A stretch of DNA of 64,000 bases from NCBI GenBank assembly GCA_005281725.1, contig SSBO01000012.1, positions 13,384,479-13,448,478 on the forward strand. The letters run 5' to 3'. The notes beneath the pieces were generated by a model. It saw nothing but the letters and a program-made list of their open reading frames with translations, searched no databases and was not told the DNA's origin. Shown piece by piece: positions 51,379 to 63,807 of this stretch (its first letter is position 1; the number at the start of each line of letters is the position of its first letter). The position numbers and the translations under genes are program-made. Source of the stretch: Wuchereria bancrofti (taxonomy: Eukaryota; Nematoda; Chromadorea; Rhabditida; Onchocercidae).

Positions 51379-54300
51379 ATGGCAGAATGTCTGAAATGGG
51401 TAGGAAATTTCATGATTGATGAAGTATGGCTTTCGAAAAAGATAAATGACGTTATCGTTGATAAGGATGACCAGTGGAGAATCAAGTTATTCAATGACAT
51501 CATATCTGAGATAGGCGAAAATTTTAAATACAAAAGTTCCCCATGTAAAACAATTTTCAGAATTGGAGCAGATACGGAAGGTATATTTCATTATTTCTAA
51601 GACATTGAAAGAATAATGTAGAATCACTTGGATATTGTTTCATGTGATATAACGAAAATGTTATTTTCGATAGGACTAAATATGTAGAAGCTATTTTGAA
51701 ATGAATAACATAAAGATTTTGAATACGCGGTGATTCAGTTGCTTTCGAGAGATTTAAGCGATTAAATATTATATGTGACGAGGTTTTTTTTTTAGCTGTA
51801 ACCTATAATTTTAACCGATAGCTTATTCCATTTTAGATGTGAATGGTCAGACGATAACATACAATAGTGATTCAAATAACGAATTAATAGTCTCAGAAAA
51901 TCCGAAAACTAATTGTGAAACGACATCAACATTAATCCGAAATTTGAAGTTAGGTAAAACGACGGATAATTGTGCGTCATTGAATGACAGGTATGTTACT
52001 AAGTATTTTCTCTTATTATCTGCAAATGTGGCAGAATCACATGATAAATAATAATATATTTTTATATGTGGACTAGATATGTTCGACCTAACAAAGACTA
52101 ATGATCTAATGATAGCAGTCGTTGATGTTTAAGCTATTAAATTGTTCACTATTACGTTATTGGTCGGAAGATTTCCTTCTTTTTTTTACAGGGAAATAAT
52201 TCAGCTGTTAAATTTTGGGCATTTAAAACAACGAGACTTAGAACAAAAATTAAGTTATGATTTTCTCCGTGCTGTTTCATTGCGAAGGTCACATTTCTAT
52301 GAGACGGCCAATATATCATTCCAAAACCTGCCATTCCAACAGTATGACTACAGCTACGTAAGTGTTCTCTTATTGTTTTGTCATTTACAACTTTTTGTCT
52401 TCTCTTCGTTGATGTAGTTTAATTGAATTGTTATGTTATAGGTGAACGGATCATGCTGCGAAAATGTTATTGGTTATGTTCCGGTACCGACGGGAATTGT
52501 TGGGCCATTATTAGTGAATGGGCGTAAATGTTTCGTACCAATGTCTACAACAGAAGGTGCTCTTGTCGCTAGTACCAACCGTGGTTGCCGTGCAGTCTTT
52601 GTGAGTTAATTAGTTTAAAAAAATTCTGAAAATGTGGAAGATATTTATGTTCTATTTTTCTTTAAATTGACTTTAAGTAGAACATATGATTCATTACAGG
52701 AATCTGGCGGTGTAACTGTTCGGATGTATAGAGATGGAATGACGCGTGCGCCAGTCGTCCAGTTTGCAAATGTCGCTAGAACGCTGTAAGCTCATGGGAT
52801 CTTAGTGATCTGAGTCACTTCATTTATTTCTATCATAGTTTCAGCTCTGCTGTTCTCTGCATTTAGGAGTAATGATGATAAGTTTTGAGGTAGAAAAGTT
52901 TGTCTTTTATGTTTAAATGTATATTTAAATTAAAGCGTGGTTCTTTGTTAAATCTATTGCTTAAGCATATCTTTTTAGCGAGATGAAGGATTTTCTAGAT
53001 TCATCAACTGGTTTCGAGGAAATCAAAGCTGTTTTTGATTCAACAAGCAGGTATAGTCTGAAATATTATATCTGTGATGACTTGTGAGAATGATAGATGA
53101 AATACATTGGTTGTTTGCTGTTTTGCTCTTTGACATTTGAACATATGACTGATCAACTAGAAAATTGACATAGCGCTTATTTTGTTTCGAGACAAGCGAA
53201 AGGATTTCTTATTGTTTTGCAGTTTTGCGAGACTACAAAGGCTTGAGACAGATATCACTGGTCGTCTGTTATTTATAAGACTTGAAGCTAAAACAGGTGA
53301 TGCGATGGGTATGAATATGGTTTCAAAGTAAGTTTTCTGTACTTTCGTGCATCTTTTCTTTTTACTTTTTTACTGATAAATGAATGAAAATAGTAAACAA
53401 AAATTTTTTTTTTATCTAATGTGATCTGTTACTTTCCAAAACTTCTACTTAACATTGCAACATATTCAATGTTATAGAGGTGCAAATGCAGCGTTATCAT
53501 ATCTAAAACAGAAATGTCCCGAAATGGAGGTGTTGTCGTTATCTGGAAATTACTGTGTAGACAAAAAAGCTAGCGCGATTAATTGGTTACTTTTGTTTTA
53601 TTTGTAATTATTTTATGCCATTAATTTTCTATAGTTTCATGGTTATATTTTTTCTTTCCGCTTCAACGCAACTGTCAATTCGTGAGTTTTGCAGGATTAA
53701 AGGACGTGGGAAATCGGTGGTTGCTGAGGCAGTAATTTCAGCTGCAGTGGTACAAACTGTCCTTAAAACTACGGTTGATGCACTGGTACGATTAGGACAG
53801 GCAAAACTATTGATTGGTTCCTCCATGGCTGGTACTATTGGTGGTTGGAATGCACATGCAGCTAATATTGTTGCAGCCATATTTATTGCGACTGGACAGG
53901 TTTGATTTATGTATGTGTATAAATCAGATATTCTTTTTTTCAATATTTCTAAGTTTTCTTCCTATTATTTATCCAGAAGACTTTTATTAATGAGGTACCT
54001 TATTAATTGATCCATTTCCGCATTGCAGGATGTTGCTCAGGTTGTGTCTAGTAGTATGTGTTTAACTGCAATGGAAAAAACTGAGCTTGGTGATTTGTAT
54101 ATTTCCTGCAGCATGCGTTGCCTAGAAGTTGGGACTGTTGGAGGTGGTACAATATTGCCAGCTCAAAATGCATGCTTACAGGTTTCTTGAAAATTTCCAT
54201 AAGATTTTTTTGAAGCACTTGAGAGATGTTTTGTTTGGTATCCTGAAATAGTGCAACATTTGAAAGCCTCTGAATTGTGATGCTTGCATTTGTGTGATAA

Positions 54301-54856
54301 GTGTATATTATTGAGATGATGGGTTGCGGGAGACCAACTTCAGTCCCCGGTGAAAGTGCGAAACATTTGGCAGAAATTATTTGTTCAACAGTGCTTGCGG
54401 GTGAATTATCGCTTTTGGCTGCGCAGTGCTCGAATGATCTCGTTAAAAGTCACATAAGGCTTAACAGGTAACGATTTCGTTTTGCTGATTTAGAATTATA
54501 AATCCGATTTTCCATTACTTTGCCGTAAATGTAATCCTGACTCGGTTCACTAGAAAAAATGTTGTATTTTATAACGCTTTAAGATATTATATAGCATTGT
54601 GCATTGCATACAGTCTATCATTTTTCATCAATTACGAACCGAAATTTGGAGTTCAAACAATTGCTGTTTTGAGTGTTTAAGGTCTACTAGATGTTTGATG
54701 ACGTCTGCGGATTCTGTACCTGATTCTCGACATGAGTCAAGCTCAGTAACCCATGACAACGATCAACAGAAGAAAGTAAGGGTAGAAATCTCATTTCGGG
54801 ATCATCCCGCAGAGAAGCCCGTTAAATTTGAAATGCAGTGCTCCAATATTTTGTGA
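51379..54856 (+). CDS. HMG-CoA reductase, soluble form without membrane domain
   Basis: It catalyses NADPH-dependent reduction of HMG-CoA to mevalonate. Exons: 51379-51580, 51837-51990, 52192-52357, 52442-52600, 52700-52785, 52979-53050, 53223-53327, 53478-53585, 53695-53899, 54029-54181, 54316-54467 and 54682-54856. All phases agree, giving 578 residues. The ATG lies 8 nt after TTTTGCAG, consistent with trans-splicing. The catalytic domain starts near residue 118 with [20 protein letters not shown]. Catalytic residues are E212 (TTEGALVAS), K344 ([13 protein letters not shown]), D420 (GQDVAQ) and H516 (LVKSHI). Cofactor and substrate signatures [11 protein letters not shown] and GTVGGGT are present. 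No hydrophobic segments or sterol-sensing domain precede the catalytic part; the first 117 residues are hydrophilic. S522 matches the mammalian AMPK site. The exon 11 acceptor (TATTGAG) is atypical. Confidence 0.96.
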
Positions 54857-57800
54857 TACATAGTTTTGAAATAGATTCATCTTTTTTGCTGTGTAGAGAT
54901 TTTTGATATAAATCTCTCTCTTATATTTGTTACAAAACTGAGGAGCTATTACACCAAAAAGTAGTTGATCAGGTAATTCTAAAATGAGTTAATCGGGAAT
55001 TTTAATCCCAAATTTTGTGTACTGAAAAACAGTTATAAAACGTTTGAGGAATGCATTTGCATGCTTTCAGGGATGCTTTGGGTTAGCAATACTGTGGTTA
55101 ACAGTATTATGTTTATATAAGTCAACTTTGTTAGGGTAACAAATTTATAAATTTCAGTTGTTTTGTGATCCGCATGATGTACTTGTTCGGTATATTGAAA
55201 ATCAAGATATGGTTTAAAATATTTAAAATACAGAAAAAGGAAACGGACGATATGTAGAAGAAAAAGAAAGAACTAGTGTGAGCGTAAAAGGTTATCGAAT
55301 ACGCAGAACATATTTACCGAACAATTAGGCATATGCAACATATGATATATTTTATTAATTTTTGAGCCAGAATATGAGCACTGTTTTCAGTTATTTTATT
55401 GTTTTACAAATTTATGTTTAATTCATTTATTATTGCGTTAAAACTACAATCTTCAGTAACAGTATAGTATAACTTTGGCTTTCTGTAATGCTTCCTTTAT
55501 CTGTTGTTTGCTAGCCATTATAATTTAGATATAGTTGATTTATTCGTAATGTTGACGGGTGTTTGAAAAATTTCCGAACTCAAATTGGTACATGTAACAG
55601 TATCGTAAATGTCCTGCAGCACTGATTACGCTTATTGGATCTTGTGATTCTGTTAGTATAGCTTCCGTTCGCTCCTCAATTGATGTCATTTATGGAGAAT
55701 GAAATTTACGGATTGTTGAAAGTGAGAAGCCGGTTTTTGCAGAAAGTCTGATGAAATCGCAACATTTCAATTGACAAATTTACAATTATTTGAAGGTCCA
55801 TTCAAAGATAATTTTGAGTTTTCAGTTTCAGAAGTGTTGTAGGAAAAACACATCCCTCTTTTTCGGACAAAGGGATACATTTTTATCTTGATTTGTATAT
55901 ATGATTGTAATAACTTTGTAATACTATTTTTATGACATCAGAAACCGCCAATTTCCTGGATTCCGTCATATTTACGATTATGTCATATCAATATATTGTT
56001 ATTCATGCATACTGTAGAGAACATTTCTGTAAAGTTTGTAAATTTAAGAAGTAATTCGTAAATTGTATATATAGATTTAGCATTCCTATATCGTAATCAT
56101 TAAATAATTGACAAAAATATGAACGTGAAACCATGTGACAATAAATGATTAAGATGACGAGTAAAATAAGTGAAGTGGCACGATACTCCCTCCCTTCCTG
56201 TTGCAAATAAAGTATTGAAGGAATAAGTATTACTAACAAAGAAATAAATAATATCAAGCATGAGACCCTGAAATTCTTTCATTTGCTAACTCATTTTTTT
56301 TCATTATTCTGCAAAGATAATTGACTCTATAATTTCAATACGAGTCACCACTTCTGGATGTATTTATGTGTGTATATATGTATGACGATTATAGCACATA
56401 AATGCGCTTTCATTTGTGTAAATTAATTTATTTTCTAAGGAAATTTATGGATTTAATTTACATATTAAAATATTCAAATGAAAGCTAGCATATGGAAAAA
56501 ATGATTGATTCAAACAACCTAAAAATAATATGCGGAAAAACTAAAAAAATAAAAATAACATTCAATTAATAGTTTTTAAGCCATAAAATATTAAATTTAT
56601 GGACATGATTTGTGCAATTGGCCATATGATCCATGTAGTATTCGTGTGTATATGTATACCACTGATATAATTGATAATTCGAAAAAGTGGGAAAGTACAT
56701 TTTTAGTTTTGAAAAGATCAAATTTTAAGAAATCACAATCGCTCATATCTCATATGCAGTGTGGAAATGTCATTTTGGTTTTTTTTTTTTTTATATTCAT
56801 GTGGTGAAGAATCATTGATTAATGAAAAACAAAAAATGTTTTTTATTCAGTTGGTATTTTTCATTATCATAAAATAATTATAAAAGCAAAAAAAAAAGAT
56901 TTTTAAATTATTGATTCGAGTGATTTCTTATTATTTAAACGAATAAATATAGCATATTTCAAAGGAAATATCACATGAAACTATGAAAATACGACAGCAT
57001 AAGTAAGTTATATTATAAATCTTGTCATGAATGTTTCAGGTTGTTGTTGTTTACTCTACGATAAAGTATCATTTACATAGGGCTCTATTTTAATATCCTG
57101 TTGAGTGCATAATTTTGTTTTTAGATCAGGAAAATCAGGAAGAACTAAAATTAGATTTTATTTTTCTGAAAATTTAAATGAATAAATTCAGAAAGAAGAA
57201 AAAAAAACACAAATATATTATATTTTACTTTGATATCGTCCAGTTTTCAAATATATGAAATAAAATTTGATTATAATTTAAAATTAATAATAGAAAATTG
57301 TTTGATGCTTTTTTTCTTTTTGTTTTGCTCAGTAGTACTACAGAATCAGATGCTTACCTTAAATGAATTTTAATTTATATAGTTAGATTAAATGTTTCTT
57401 TTCCTTTTTTTTTTCTTGTGAAACTTTAAAATGATTAATGGATTTGTTTGCTGTTTGCTCATATGTATTATTTAATTTTTAAAAATAATCAATCATTCAT
57501 GAATATTCCACAAAAAAGCAATCATTAATCTTTTACAATATTATTACTTAATACAATTATTAGTTAAAAATTACCAGCCACTAATATCGTTTCATTCGAT
57601 TGCATGAAAAGATAGCAAAATTATTTTGATTTGATTTAAATAAAGCCTTTCAAATTACACATTCTATCATAAGTAATATCATTTGATTGCATAGTTTATA
57701 AACAAATCACTCTAAAAAAATGTATAAAAATGAATAACCTGTTATAATTAAAAAGCATATGAGAAAGATTTCCAGGATACCAAATAGTAATATGAATTTT

Positions 57801-60119
57801 TTGACATGAAAACCACATGAATAATATTTTTTATCGTTAGGATTGAAATTATGTGAAAACTTTAATTGTCTAAAAAAAGGAAAAAAATAAAGAATTTATT
57901 TTCAGAATTGCGTTTAAAAAAAGAGTCAAAAATAAAAGTTTTATATTCAAAAAAAAGCAAACGAAAACTTAAGTATCAAAAAAAATTATAAGTATCTAAG
58001 ATTTCCAATAAATATAACAAAAAAAAGCTGATTTATTCATTTCAAATATGAAATCATACTTCATGTAGCTATTGTAGCACAGATTTGAATGAAATCTTAA
58101 ATTTTGAAAAATTCAACTTTTACTATCATTGTGTGATATAAACAGATATTCTCAAATTTCAGTGACTTCAGAAATTAAAAAAATCTGGAGAAAAAAAACT
58201 TGACGGATACTTTAAAGATTGCATACTTATTAAAAGTGTATTTCGTATTATTTTGAGAAAATTTAAGCGTTATTTAAGAAATAGTTGAATTAATAATAAG
58301 AAAGAGAGACAAAAAAGAACTAAGTTAAGAAAGAACTTATAATGGAAATAATAGTTATCTTTCAATGATTGCCATAGCAACATGTGACACTTTAATGAAG
58401 CGTAATTGCGTAAAATCAGTATCAATGTAGAATGAAGGAAATTTTTTTACCTGTTCATTTGACGTGAACCTACTAAGATCAAAATTTTTCACAGTTGACA
58501 AGTAATTTATTAATAGTAATGAAACTTAAATACTTAAACAGTTTTAATTTTAGCCAAGCTAGTTAAAAACATGATTTCATTTGAAAATCTTTAAACAAAC
58601 AAAGATTTTCGTCTATGGGATAAAAGTTTAATGATTCATTTTACAAAGATAATGGATGAAAAGTAATTTAATATATTTGAAATAAGTTAAGCATATAAGA
58701 TTTCCTGCTTCCTATTTTCTATGAAAATTTTGACTATTTTTAATTCCATGACAATTTTTCCAATGAAACTATTTCAGATTAAATTGTTTGTAAGAAGAAG
58801 TATTAAATTAAAATAAGGGATAAATTTCTGCATCAATATCATACTTTTTTAATAATAGTGATTTAAAAAAGAAAAGATTTTAAAAAATTATGAAATTTCG
58901 AAATAAAAATGCAAAAAAAGACATCCAAATATTCATATATATTTGGTAAAAAAATACAAATTTAACCTGAAATAGTTTCATTGGAAAAATAGTCATAGAA
59001 TTAAAAATAGTCAATATTTTATAGATTTAACTTAGAATAGTTTCATAGGTTTGACCTAGAATAGCTTCATAGATTTTGTTGGGAAAAACAGGATGATATG
59101 TTGAAAGATAATTGTATTAATTTATAGAAATAAACTCATAGAACTATAAATTGTCTTATTTGAACATTCCTTAGACAAATATTTTAATCTCACATGGGAA
59201 ATCATTTATCCAATATTCATTTTTCAATTGTAACTGAGCTTATTTGCATTATTACAATTTGTTAACAAAGAATATATATTGAAATTTGTCTCTAATTAAA
59301 TTGTTTACAATTACTGGCTCCTTATTTCATTGACCTCTTTTGTTGTTGTTTGTCGGTTTCTTACTAACTGTAACTTATATTCAAATATTGACAAGGTTAA
59401 CAGTTCTTCCCCTTCGTGGCATCGTCATCTGTCTTGTATAAGTTAATGCTTACTATATAAAGAATAGCATCCATTCTTGATAACGAACTCCAATTTAGCT
59501 GCTACCACGTCCTCATTCAAATTCATTCATTTTAAATCTACTTTTCTTTCTTTCTCTTCGTTTATTTTCGTAGATAAACCTTATGAAATTATAAGTATAT
59601 TACTGGTATAGATTAATACTTATGTATTATTATGCATCATTCATTTATGTATCATTCGCAAAAGTGATTAGCGAACGAAAAACTGTTAATCTTTTCAAAT
59701 ATAATTTATAGTTAGTGAAAAGCCGACAAACAGTTGATAACTTTGTAAACAATCTAATTGGAATCAAATTTCAATACATATTCTTTGTTAACAAACTGGA
59801 GCAATATGCAAATGGATAAATGATTTCCTGTATGAGATTGAAACATTTGCCTAAAGAATATTCAATAAATTAACACGGTTTCACGACGACATATTATAAT
59901 TCGGTTTTTCTTGACAGATTAAAAATTCAGAATAATTTTATAAATTTGACATAGAATAGATTCATAGATTTAACCAGGAATAGTTTCATGAATTCGCCAA
60001 TTTGTTGCAACCATTCAATATGGCTTTAAATTTACTTCAGAGCATTCAATCTAAAAACTTTAATTTCTTTGATGTGAATCTATGGATGAAATCTCGTTTA
60101 CTCGAGAATCGCTTGTCGT
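54857..60119. other. 5.2 kb spacer
   Basis: It begins with the 3' untranslated region of HMG-CoA reductase. Between about 55,550 and 56,260 the composition is less AT-rich, with an isolated minus-strand frame of 49 codons (start near 55,690) that has no splice context or recognised relative. The rest is AT-rich and unremarkable, with three short copies of a TAGATTTAACxxxGAATAGTTTCA-type motif near 58,960-59,070 and 59,940-59,990. Confidence 0.45.
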
Positions 60120-60201
60120 GCAGCGATGTCCGAGTGGTTAAGGAGTTGGACTTGAAATCCAATGGGCTTTGCCCGCGCAGGTTCGAACCCTGCTCGCTGC
60201 G
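60120..60201 (+). tRNA. tRNA-Ser (anticodon UGA)
   Basis: An 82-nt cloverleaf with acceptor stem GCAGCGA/TCGCTGC and discriminator G. The anticodon stem TTGGA/TCCAA surrounds loop CTTGAAA, with TGA at 60153-60155. There is a long variable arm, as expected for a serine tRNA (GGGCTTTGCCC), and a T arm GCAGGTTCGAACCCTGC. A run of four T follows within 15 nt as the polymerase III stop. Confidence 0.97.
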
Positions 60202-60358
60202 TACATTGTACCTTTTCCAAATTTGAAGTAGACGGTTGATTTGTACAATGCCTTCTGATAAATTTACCAGGAATTCACCGCGATGACATCAGTAACAATA
60301 ATTTACAGAGTGGAATGCTTTCAAGAAGTTCCACTATGAACACCTGCGGCCACTTTGT

Positions 60359-60440
60359 GCAGCGATGTCCGAGTGGTTAAGGAGTTGGACTTGAAATCCA
60401 ATGGGCTTTGCCCGCGCAGGTTCGAACCCTGCTCGCTGCG
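60359..60440 (+). tRNA. tRNA-Ser (anticodon UGA), second identical copy
   Basis: Identical over its 82 nt to the copy 239 bp upstream; anticodon TGA at 60392-60394. The flanks differ, apart from a shared TGT/GTG lead-in, so only the tRNA itself is duplicated or kept identical. A GTTTT stop follows closely. Confidence 0.97.
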
Positions 60441-60892
60441 ACCGGGTGTTTTGCACCGTTGGTATGCATCTATTCTACACCTAACGTTTCATGTTTTCTC
60501 TATATTCATTCTGTAGTGAATTTTAAAACTGTGCTGTGATTCTTATCTAGAAATTTCAATTCTCAATAATTAAACTGAAGTTTAAAATCAGGTCAATAAT
60601 GCTAGAGCTTTTCTGAAGATCAAAATTCAAATTGATCAAAATTAGACCATTTGTTTTCGTGATTAGCTCATATGTCAAAAGAAAAATTGAAAAACGAAAA
60701 ACACAGCTGCCTTATTGTTGTGTTTGAAATTCACAACATACAAAATAAGAAAAAGCAAAACCAAAAGATCTGCAAAAATAATCATCGAAATTGAAAAGTT
60801 CCTATAAGTTAATGAAAGTTAAAAAAGCTTGGGAGATAGATGGAAGTACATGCTGTCACACTGCAAATGAAGATAAGTGAACAAGAAAAGTA
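60441..60892. other. spacer between tRNA and TIPIN-like gene
   Basis: About 450 bp expected to contain the 3' untranslated region of the minus-strand gene. Nothing else was recognised. Confidence 0.5.
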
Positions 60893-62239
60893 TCAAGTCG
60901 ATGAAAATATAAAATCTAATGCTTCGCTATCGTCCATCATAATATCGACGTGTTCTTGGGACTTTTCTGAATTCTCATCTTGAATGAACGATTTTGAGTT
61001 TAACGTTATATTGCTTGCTATTTCCTCAAGAACCGGTGAATCGTCATTTTTCAAAACTGAATTGAAACCATCCAACTCACTCATTCGTTTCTCACGTTGC
61101 ATACGAATTTCTTGAGCACGATGCTTATTTTTTTCAATACGTTGTAATTGCTCCCATGACAATTTCGATGTCTTAAAACAAATGTATAAATATATATTAT
61201 ATTTATAAAACAAACATACAAATATTCTTAAAACAAATATATATATAATCCTAGTTATTTCCTCAATTTCATGATGTAAATCAAATTTTAAGGTCAAAAA
61301 TATATGAATGTATATTAAAAATATATCTCTCATGTACAGAGCACTCAAGCCACATTGCTGTTTGATGCGATGTAACAAGTACGGATGGCGCATCATCGAA
61401 AATTTCAGACTGTATCATTCATTAGCGTATCAGTGAACTCATTTCTTCCCTTATCAGGTATTTCTTTATCCTGTTCATTTTCTTTGTTTCCAAGGAAGTC
61501 TTCATCAGTCAAAGGCGGACGCAACAAAAGTCTTTAAAAATATCCACTAAAACAGGAGGAATATTTTGTTTCTATTTGACATGAACGACACCCAATCAAA
61601 TTGAAAATTCATCATTTTTAGTTAATAAGAAATACAAAAACCATACAAAAACTTTGCATACCACTCAATATTTTAATAACAGATTATTGAATTCAAATGA
61701 TAAAAAGATTATTTCTAACGTTGGTATCAAAACAAGTAATTTATTATTAATAAGTTAGAGCTATTAATAAACAGATCTTAAGTTAGTTTCTTAACCTCTA
61801 GAATATTATCAAAATCTTTTAAAGGATGTTCATGAAAGAATAAAATGAGAAATTGTATGAAAACAAATAGATGGAAAAGACTAACTGGATTTTTATTTTT
61901 TGGAGTAAAATTGTCGAAACTTCGCTTCAATTCAAAGAAACCATTTGGTCCACAAAGTTCAATATCTCGTAATTTTGGATTTTTTGCGAGACGTTGCTTA
62001 CGGATCTTCCTTTCTNGAAATTGTATGAAAACAAATAGATGGAAAAGACTAACTGGATTTTTATTTTTTGGAGTAAAATTGTCGAAACTTCGCTTCAATT
62101 CAAAGAAACCATTTGGTCCACAAAGTTCAATATCTCGTAATTTTGGATTTTTTGCGAGACGTTGCTTACGGATCTTCCTTTCATCTTTTTTCGAAAAACA
62201 CCTTGACAGGTGTTTTACATTTTTAGTTTTTTTACACAA
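60893..62239 (-). CDS. TIPIN: TIPIN-like (Swi3/Csm3 family) replication-fork protection protein, incomplete model
   Basis: TIPIN partners Timeless at replication forks in the nucleus. Three parts line up with the human protein. The N-terminal Swi3 start (KNPKLRDIELCGPNGFFELK) corresponds to PKLDAQRLISERGLPAL. An exon 61531-61411 encodes LLLRPPLTDEDFLGNKEN, matching the DLPILHEDFVSNNDE region. The last exon 61171-60893 encodes LSWEQLQRIEKNKHRAQEIR, matching the RPA32-binding helix, then an acidic tail. The last two exons join in phase. The middle of the Swi3 domain (between about 61822 and 61531) could not be modelled; only a short WYAKFLY candidate near 61,650 was seen. The first exon is artificially doubled by a gap duplication, and the exact start is unknown. 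Confidence 0.65.
61849..62182. repeat. 166-bp duplication around one N inside an exon
   Basis: Bases 61849-62014 are repeated at 62017-62182, with an N at 62016. Because it lies inside an exon of the TIPIN-like gene, it makes a false open frame with the same 50-residue segment twice. It is an assembly overlap, not a protein repeat. Confidence 0.92.
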
Positions 62240-62685
62240 ATGAAGTATAATTTATACACAAATGAAGTTTAAGAAATCTGTGAAGCAGCGATAGCAGTGT
62301 AGTAATAGAACATAATTCAAAATATCAACTGAGACAGGGACTGTGCTGAGGAAAACAGCAGGACAAGAGGTTTAAAAGAAGTACAATTCTGTAAAAAAGT
62401 TTGTCGCAAAGGTCAGTGAGCATTTCAAAAATATAAATAGCTTTTCCGTGAAACTTTTCATACTGATCGGATATGAAGACATCAAGCATATTCCATCAAA
62501 AGAAAATAAAAGTAAAAATAAAAAAATGAAAACTTTTTACATCAACCAAAGACATAAGAGCCAAACACAGTGTTCTTCTAACAACTACCTTATTCGGAAC
62601 TGATAGGTGATAAATTTTAACGTTTTACAGTAACGTGAATCAAAATTGATGGGTACGTAGTTTTAACATATCACATAGTAACGCT

Positions 62686-62835
62686 GCCGCCACAATGGCG
62701 AAGCTATAACGTAATGAACAAAGATTATTGTATTAAATGATTTTAATCTACTTTGTAACTGTCGCCACAATGGTGAAGCTATAACATAATGAACAAAGAC
62801 TATTGTTTTAAGTGATTTTAATCCGCTTTGTAAGC
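62686..62835. repeat. 75-bp tandem repeat, two copies, at or in an LTR
   Basis: Two adjacent 75-bp copies (62686-62760 and 62761-62835) contain CGCCACAATGGCGAAGCTAT or a close variant and end in CTTTGTAA. Such doublets are common as enhancer repeats in LTRs, and the second copy overlaps one candidate LTR boundary. Confidence 0.85.
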
Positions 62836-63357
62836 TTAACAACCATGAAATCCCTCCCAATTTTCTTCCTTACAAAGTCATGCATTATAGCTTCTTGTCT
62901 TGGTATGGGTCGGTTGGGAGGTGTCTAGCTTGCTTATATCTTTAAATGTTTTATAATTAAGTTATGTTTGTGTGTTATGTATCAATTCGTTATTGTAACG
63001 TTGTATAATTTTTAATGTTAATCTGTGGTTTAATTACCCAAGTTTGAGGTTTGAGTAATAAAGTATTTCACGAAGACTCCCACAGTACACGTACACAGAA
63101 CGGAACCAGTACAGATTCGAGAATCTAGCAGTATCGAAAACAAAGAAGTCAACGATCTGAACTATCAAGAGAGAAAAACTACTTTGTTTTGCAAGGAAGC
63201 AGAGTAGTAAGGAAGAAATACCAGATTTGTTCTTACATGGGGCTGAGCAAAGAAAAAACCAGACCAATTAAATCAGCAACCTTTTCTTTGAGAGTGAACT
63301 TTTGTTAAATTTGTGAACTTAATTGTACTAGTACCTTAATATTTTCCACTTTTATAT
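62829..63357 (+). mobile_element. 5' LTR and leader of an LTR retroelement (plus-strand copy)
   Basis: The right LTR edge is well placed. CTTACA at 63232-63237 is followed directly by TGGGGCTGAGC, a primer-binding-site-like sequence starting TGG. A matching left terminus, TGTAAG, occurs at 62829, which would give a 409-bp LTR. However, it lies inside the 75-bp tandem repeat, so an earlier start (for example TGTTCT at 62571) is possible. An AATAAA-type signal (GTAATAAAG) lies near 63,056. The 120-bp leader stops at the N at 63358 and is identical to the leader of the inverted copy to the right. Confidence 0.65.
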
Positions 63358-63358
63358 N

Positions 63359-63807
63359 GGAGGTTCTGTGCTGTCTATTTCTTTATCAATGGTTTGTATA
63401 GCTTGTTCCAGTCGTTGTACGTTTGAAATTAGCGTAAACAGTGCATCTCGTCCGATTTCTAGTGTGTGTAGAAAACCTTCTTTTTGGGCCTCTTTATATA
63501 GTTGTTCTTCCTTCTTTAGTTGTTCTTTTTCCATAATGTTCATAATATCTTCCCATCGTTGTTCTTTTTGTTGTAAGCGCTGTATGCTGTCTTCAATTCT
63601 GCGCTTTAGGTCCTGTACTTTTTTGAGCTGGGTTTCATAAAGTTGTCGTGTTTCCAGTGCGGTGCTGTTCTCTGGTGGTTTCATCCAGGGAGGGATAGAC
63701 ACAATTAATTTCTGCAGCTTTGCCGTCGTTCCTTGAGCTGTTCTTCTAATGCCAGCACTCTTTGCAATAGGTACGTAATACTCAAAAGCAAACACAGTAT
63801 AAGTCAC
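63359..63807 (-). CDS. gag-like coiled-coil protein of the retroelement, truncated at the gap
   Basis: A minus-strand open frame runs about 150 codons from 63807 to the N at 63358. The first ATG is at 63684, but coding-like sequence extends upstream, so the true start or an intron is unresolved. From about 63,670 it is strongly helical and charged, rich in Gln, Lys and Glu (for example LYETQLKKVQDLKRRIEDSI), consistent with the coiled coil before the gag core of BEL/Pao elements. No zinc knuckle, protease or reverse transcriptase is visible. The BEL/Pao assignment is inference. Confidence 0.5.

Noticed and set aside
55550..55700. A 49-codon minus-strand frame starting MTSIEERTEA
   Set aside because: It is isolated, with an upstream in-frame stop, no acceptor and no recognised domain.
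61778..62239. A protein with two copies of a 50-residue segment
   Set aside because: The repeat is exact at DNA level and centred on an N, so it is a contig-overlap artefact.
62663..62860. A 65-codon frame with internal repeats
   Set aside because: It is produced by the 75-bp tandem repeat at the LTR and has no other support.
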